Notes under the pieces: generated by a model
The model's input: the letters and a program-made list of their open reading frames with translations, nothing else
Database searches by the model: none
What the model was told of the DNA's origin: nothing
Assembly: GCF_001613805.1 (NCBI RefSeq)
Contig: NZ_LPVY01000003.1
Location: 434,001 to 498,000, forward strand
Source: Thalassospira lucentensis
Lineage (GTDB): Bacteria; Pseudomonadota; Alphaproteobacteria; Rhodospirillales; Thalassospiraceae
Length of the DNA: 64,000 nt
Reading direction: 5' to 3'
Shown here: piece after piece, positions 62,269 through 64,000 of the stretch
Position numbering within the stretch: the stretch's first letter is position 1
Layout of the letters: the number at the start of each line of letters is the position of its first letter
Made by a program: the position numbers and the translations under genes

Positions 62269-63351
62269 TCAGCCCTCGTGGCTGAAGTAACGGCCGAAAC
62301 GGTTGGCAAGAAAATCATCAAGTGCGACCTGCTCCTGCCGGATATATCCCTTGCCCGCAAGCGTGCCGGTCAGAACCATATCCATGACGGCACAAAGCCC
62401 CGCCGATGTCGTAATCTGGATCGCAGACCAGTTCCTGCCACCGATGGCCGTGCCATGAACCTTGCGGATGAAGTTTTCCTCGCATAGCTCGCCGTCGCGG
62501 GTGCCGATGGTATCGGCAAAGATCACAATCACGTCCTGGCTTGTGATCGGCAGTGACTTTTCAAAGATTTCCTTCATCAGATCGGGACGTTTGCCAAGCC
62601 CAAGGTCTTCGATCAGGATTTTCAGGATTTCCTGATGCCCCGGGTAACGCACCGTCTTGTAATCAAGGTTCTCGACCTTGCCTTCCAGCATGTCACAAAG
62701 CGCACCGACCCCGCCCGAGGTATTGAAAGCCTCGTATTCCGTGCCATCAATCGTGAAACGTTCATACCCTTCAAGCGGCAGAACTTCTATTCGCTTGCCT
62801 TTGTGGATGGCTTCGCACGGGTTCAGATATTCGTTGATCAAACCATCTGTCGACCATGTCAGGTTATATTTCAAACGGTTGGTCGGATTTTGCGGCAGGG
62901 CACCAACCCGAAGACGCAGGTTCTGAACACTATCAAACCGCTTGAACAGATCATGGGCTGCAATCGAAATAAAACCCGGTGCCAGACCACATTGCGGCAC
63001 AAACGCCCCATCGGCATCCTTGGCAATATCGCGGATCGCACGGGTGGTTTCGACATCCTCGGTGACGTCGAAATAGGATGCACCGACCGCCCGCGCCACA
63101 CGCGCAATCGCAACATTAAGGTAAAACGGACAGGTCGACAGGATGGCATCATGGCCTTTGGCAACTTCCGTCAATGCGACCTCGTCGGTGACATCGACCT
63201 TTACCAGCGTTGCCGCGTCATCCTTGGCACAAATTTCAAGCATATGCCCGTTGGAATCCGCCAGCGTCACCGCATAAGCGCCACTTTCATTCAACATGAC
63301 TGCGGCAATGCGACCGATTTTACCCGCCCCAAGGATCAGAACTTTTTTCAT
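62269..63351 (-). CDS. Saccharopine dehydrogenase family protein (lysine dehydrogenase-like)
   Basis: 360 residues from the ATG at 63351, with GGGAG ahead. N-terminal Rossmann motif VLILGAGKIGRIAA, then ILSTCPFYLNVAIARVA, GASYFDVTEDV and CGLAPGFISI, which are typical of the family. At 360 residues it is close to lysine 6-dehydrogenase-type enzymes as well as to saccharopine dehydrogenases. Divergent from an Lrp/AsnC regulator gene, which supports a role in amino acid catabolism, lysine being the best guess. Exact reaction unproven. Confidence 0.82.
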   Translation of the reverse strand: MKKVLILGAGKIGRIAAVMLNESGAYAVTLADSNGHMLEICAKDDAATLVKVDVTDEVALTEVAKGHDAILSTCPFYLNVAIARVARAVGASYFDVTEDVETTRAIRDIAKDADGAFVPQCGLAPGFISIAAHDLFKRFDSVQNLRLRVGALPQNPTNRLKYNLTWSTDGLINEYLNPCEAIHKGKRIEVLPLEGYERFTIDGTEYEAFNTSGGVGALCDMLEGKVENLDYKTVRYPGHQEILKILIEDLGLGKRPDLMKEIFEKSLPITSQDVIVIFADTIGTRDGELCEENFIRKVHGTAIGGRNWSAIQITTSAGLCAVMDMVLTGTLAGKGYIRQEQVALDDFLANRFGRYFSHEG

Positions 63352-63528
63352 TTCAGCAAACTCCCATTTTGACGTCTGAGACCGCATGTGATGCGTTGCC
63401 CCGCCTGATTACGGCCCTGATAACGTTATTGTTATGCTGCCTTGATGGTCTTCCGCTGGACTGCCGGTTACAACCCGGCGATACTGTCATTTCCAATGAT
63501 TTAACCGTTAAAATGACGGGCAATTCCG

Positions 63529-63966
63529 ATGAAACGTAACCTTGATGAAATTGACCGCCGCCTGATCGCCCGGTTACAGCAAAATGCCCGGACCCCGATC
63601 GCGGCACTCGCCCGTGATGTCGATCTGTCGCGCAGTGCCGTTCAGGAACGCCTCGAACGACTTGAAAAGTCAAAAATCATAACGGGATACACCGTGCAAC
63701 TTGGCGAGGAAGCCAGATCACTTCTGCTTGCCGAAGTCATGATACAGGTCGAACAGAAACAATCCGCCGGGGTTGTTGGTGCGCTTCAGAGAATCACCCA
63801 CTGCATTCGCTGCCTTGCGATTTCTGGAGAATATGACCTGATCGCGGAAATAGCTGCCGATACGTCCGAGGAACTTGATACCGTTCTCGATCAAATCGGT
63901 GCCCTGCCCGGAATTAAACGCACAGCAAGCTCAATCATCCTTTCCACAAAATTTGATAGACGATAG
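63529..63966 (+). CDS. Lrp/AsnC family transcriptional regulator
   Basis: 145 residues, full length. N-terminal helix-turn-helix: NLDEIDRRLIARLQQNARTP, then DVDLSRSAVQERLERLEKSKII. C-terminal RAM ligand domain: AEVMIQVEQKQSAGVVGAL, ISGEYDLIAEI, LDQIGALPGIKRT. Such proteins sense amino acids and usually act on the adjacent divergent gene. The 177-bp gap to the dehydrogenase gene is the expected operator region; in it I see no clear repeat. Confidence 0.93.
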   Translation: MKRNLDEIDRRLIARLQQNARTPIAALARDVDLSRSAVQERLERLEKSKIITGYTVQLGEEARSLLLAEVMIQVEQKQSAGVVGALQRITHCIRCLAISGEYDLIAEIAADTSEELDTVLDQIGALPGIKRTASSIILSTKFDRR

Positions 63967-64000
63967 ACTGCCTTCGGGTTGGGGGACCTTTGTTCGGGAA

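Overview
The window reads as a chromosome segment of an alphaproteobacterium, most likely Rhodospirillales and possibly a marine Thalassospira-like organism. This is an inference from the rluD-rpoH order, the alphaproteobacterial type of SerC, HisZ, a DUF2336 protein, a small DUF1127 protein and many c-di-GMP proteins. Coding density is high, and short 4-bp gene overlaps are frequent. I saw no rRNA, tRNA, CRISPR array, insertion sequence or phage gene.

Layout. 1-3101: a ProX-ProW-ProV glycine betaine/proline importer; proX is cut by the window edge and followed by its own terminator. 3199-4329: an HD-GYP protein. 4305-19525: a long minus-strand surface-glycan locus. In transcription order it holds a small RTX repeat protein, a GT2, a methyltransferase, a GT4, a coiled-coil membrane protein with a 'GW' domain, a degenerate GT2, another GT4, two polysaccharide pyruvyl transferases flanking galE, a secreted Asp-box protein and an RmlC-type epimerase. 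19857-23026: a type I secretion adaptor and ABC exporter, a natural partner for the RTX protein. 23353-25043: a divergent MarR regulator overlapping a GT4 gene. 25044-28071: a JAMM peptidase, a small membrane protein, rluD and rpoH. 28164-30773: a membrane protein and a predicted pseudokinase. 30997-34844: purA, hisZ and serC. 35006-36877: an SLC13/RCK transporter.

37157-42354 is a regulon-like block: a PLP dehydratase, a PLP decarboxylase and a PhzF isomerase on the minus strand, a DUF1127 gene, and a divergent MocR regulator whose own promoter and the dehydratase promoter both carry ATTGT-type direct repeats with the same 23-bp period. 42369-46995 holds an orphan solute-binding protein, a Lon-like protease with a SPOR partner, and a small lipoprotein. 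47144-52953 is a c-di-GMP block (GGDEF; then EAL, PAS/GAF-GGDEF and DUF2336 in one overlapping operon). 52954-56306 holds a GNAT, TusA, TauE/SafE plus a TIGR02186-type protein, and a UspA protein. 56311-59537 pairs a PilZ-bearing beta-glucan/cellulose-type synthase with a HlyD-like adaptor and no BcsB. 59670-62096 is a TPR glycosyltransferase. 62269-63966 is a saccharopine-dehydrogenase-family enzyme divergent from an Lrp/AsnC regulator.

The recurring theme is the cell surface: two separate glycan systems, RTX export and a c-di-GMP network (HD-GYP, two GGDEF, one EAL, one PilZ effector). The most promising less-described items are the RTX/GT locus with its degenerate glycosyltransferase and shared GW domain, the pseudokinase pair, and the MocR-controlled PLP operon.
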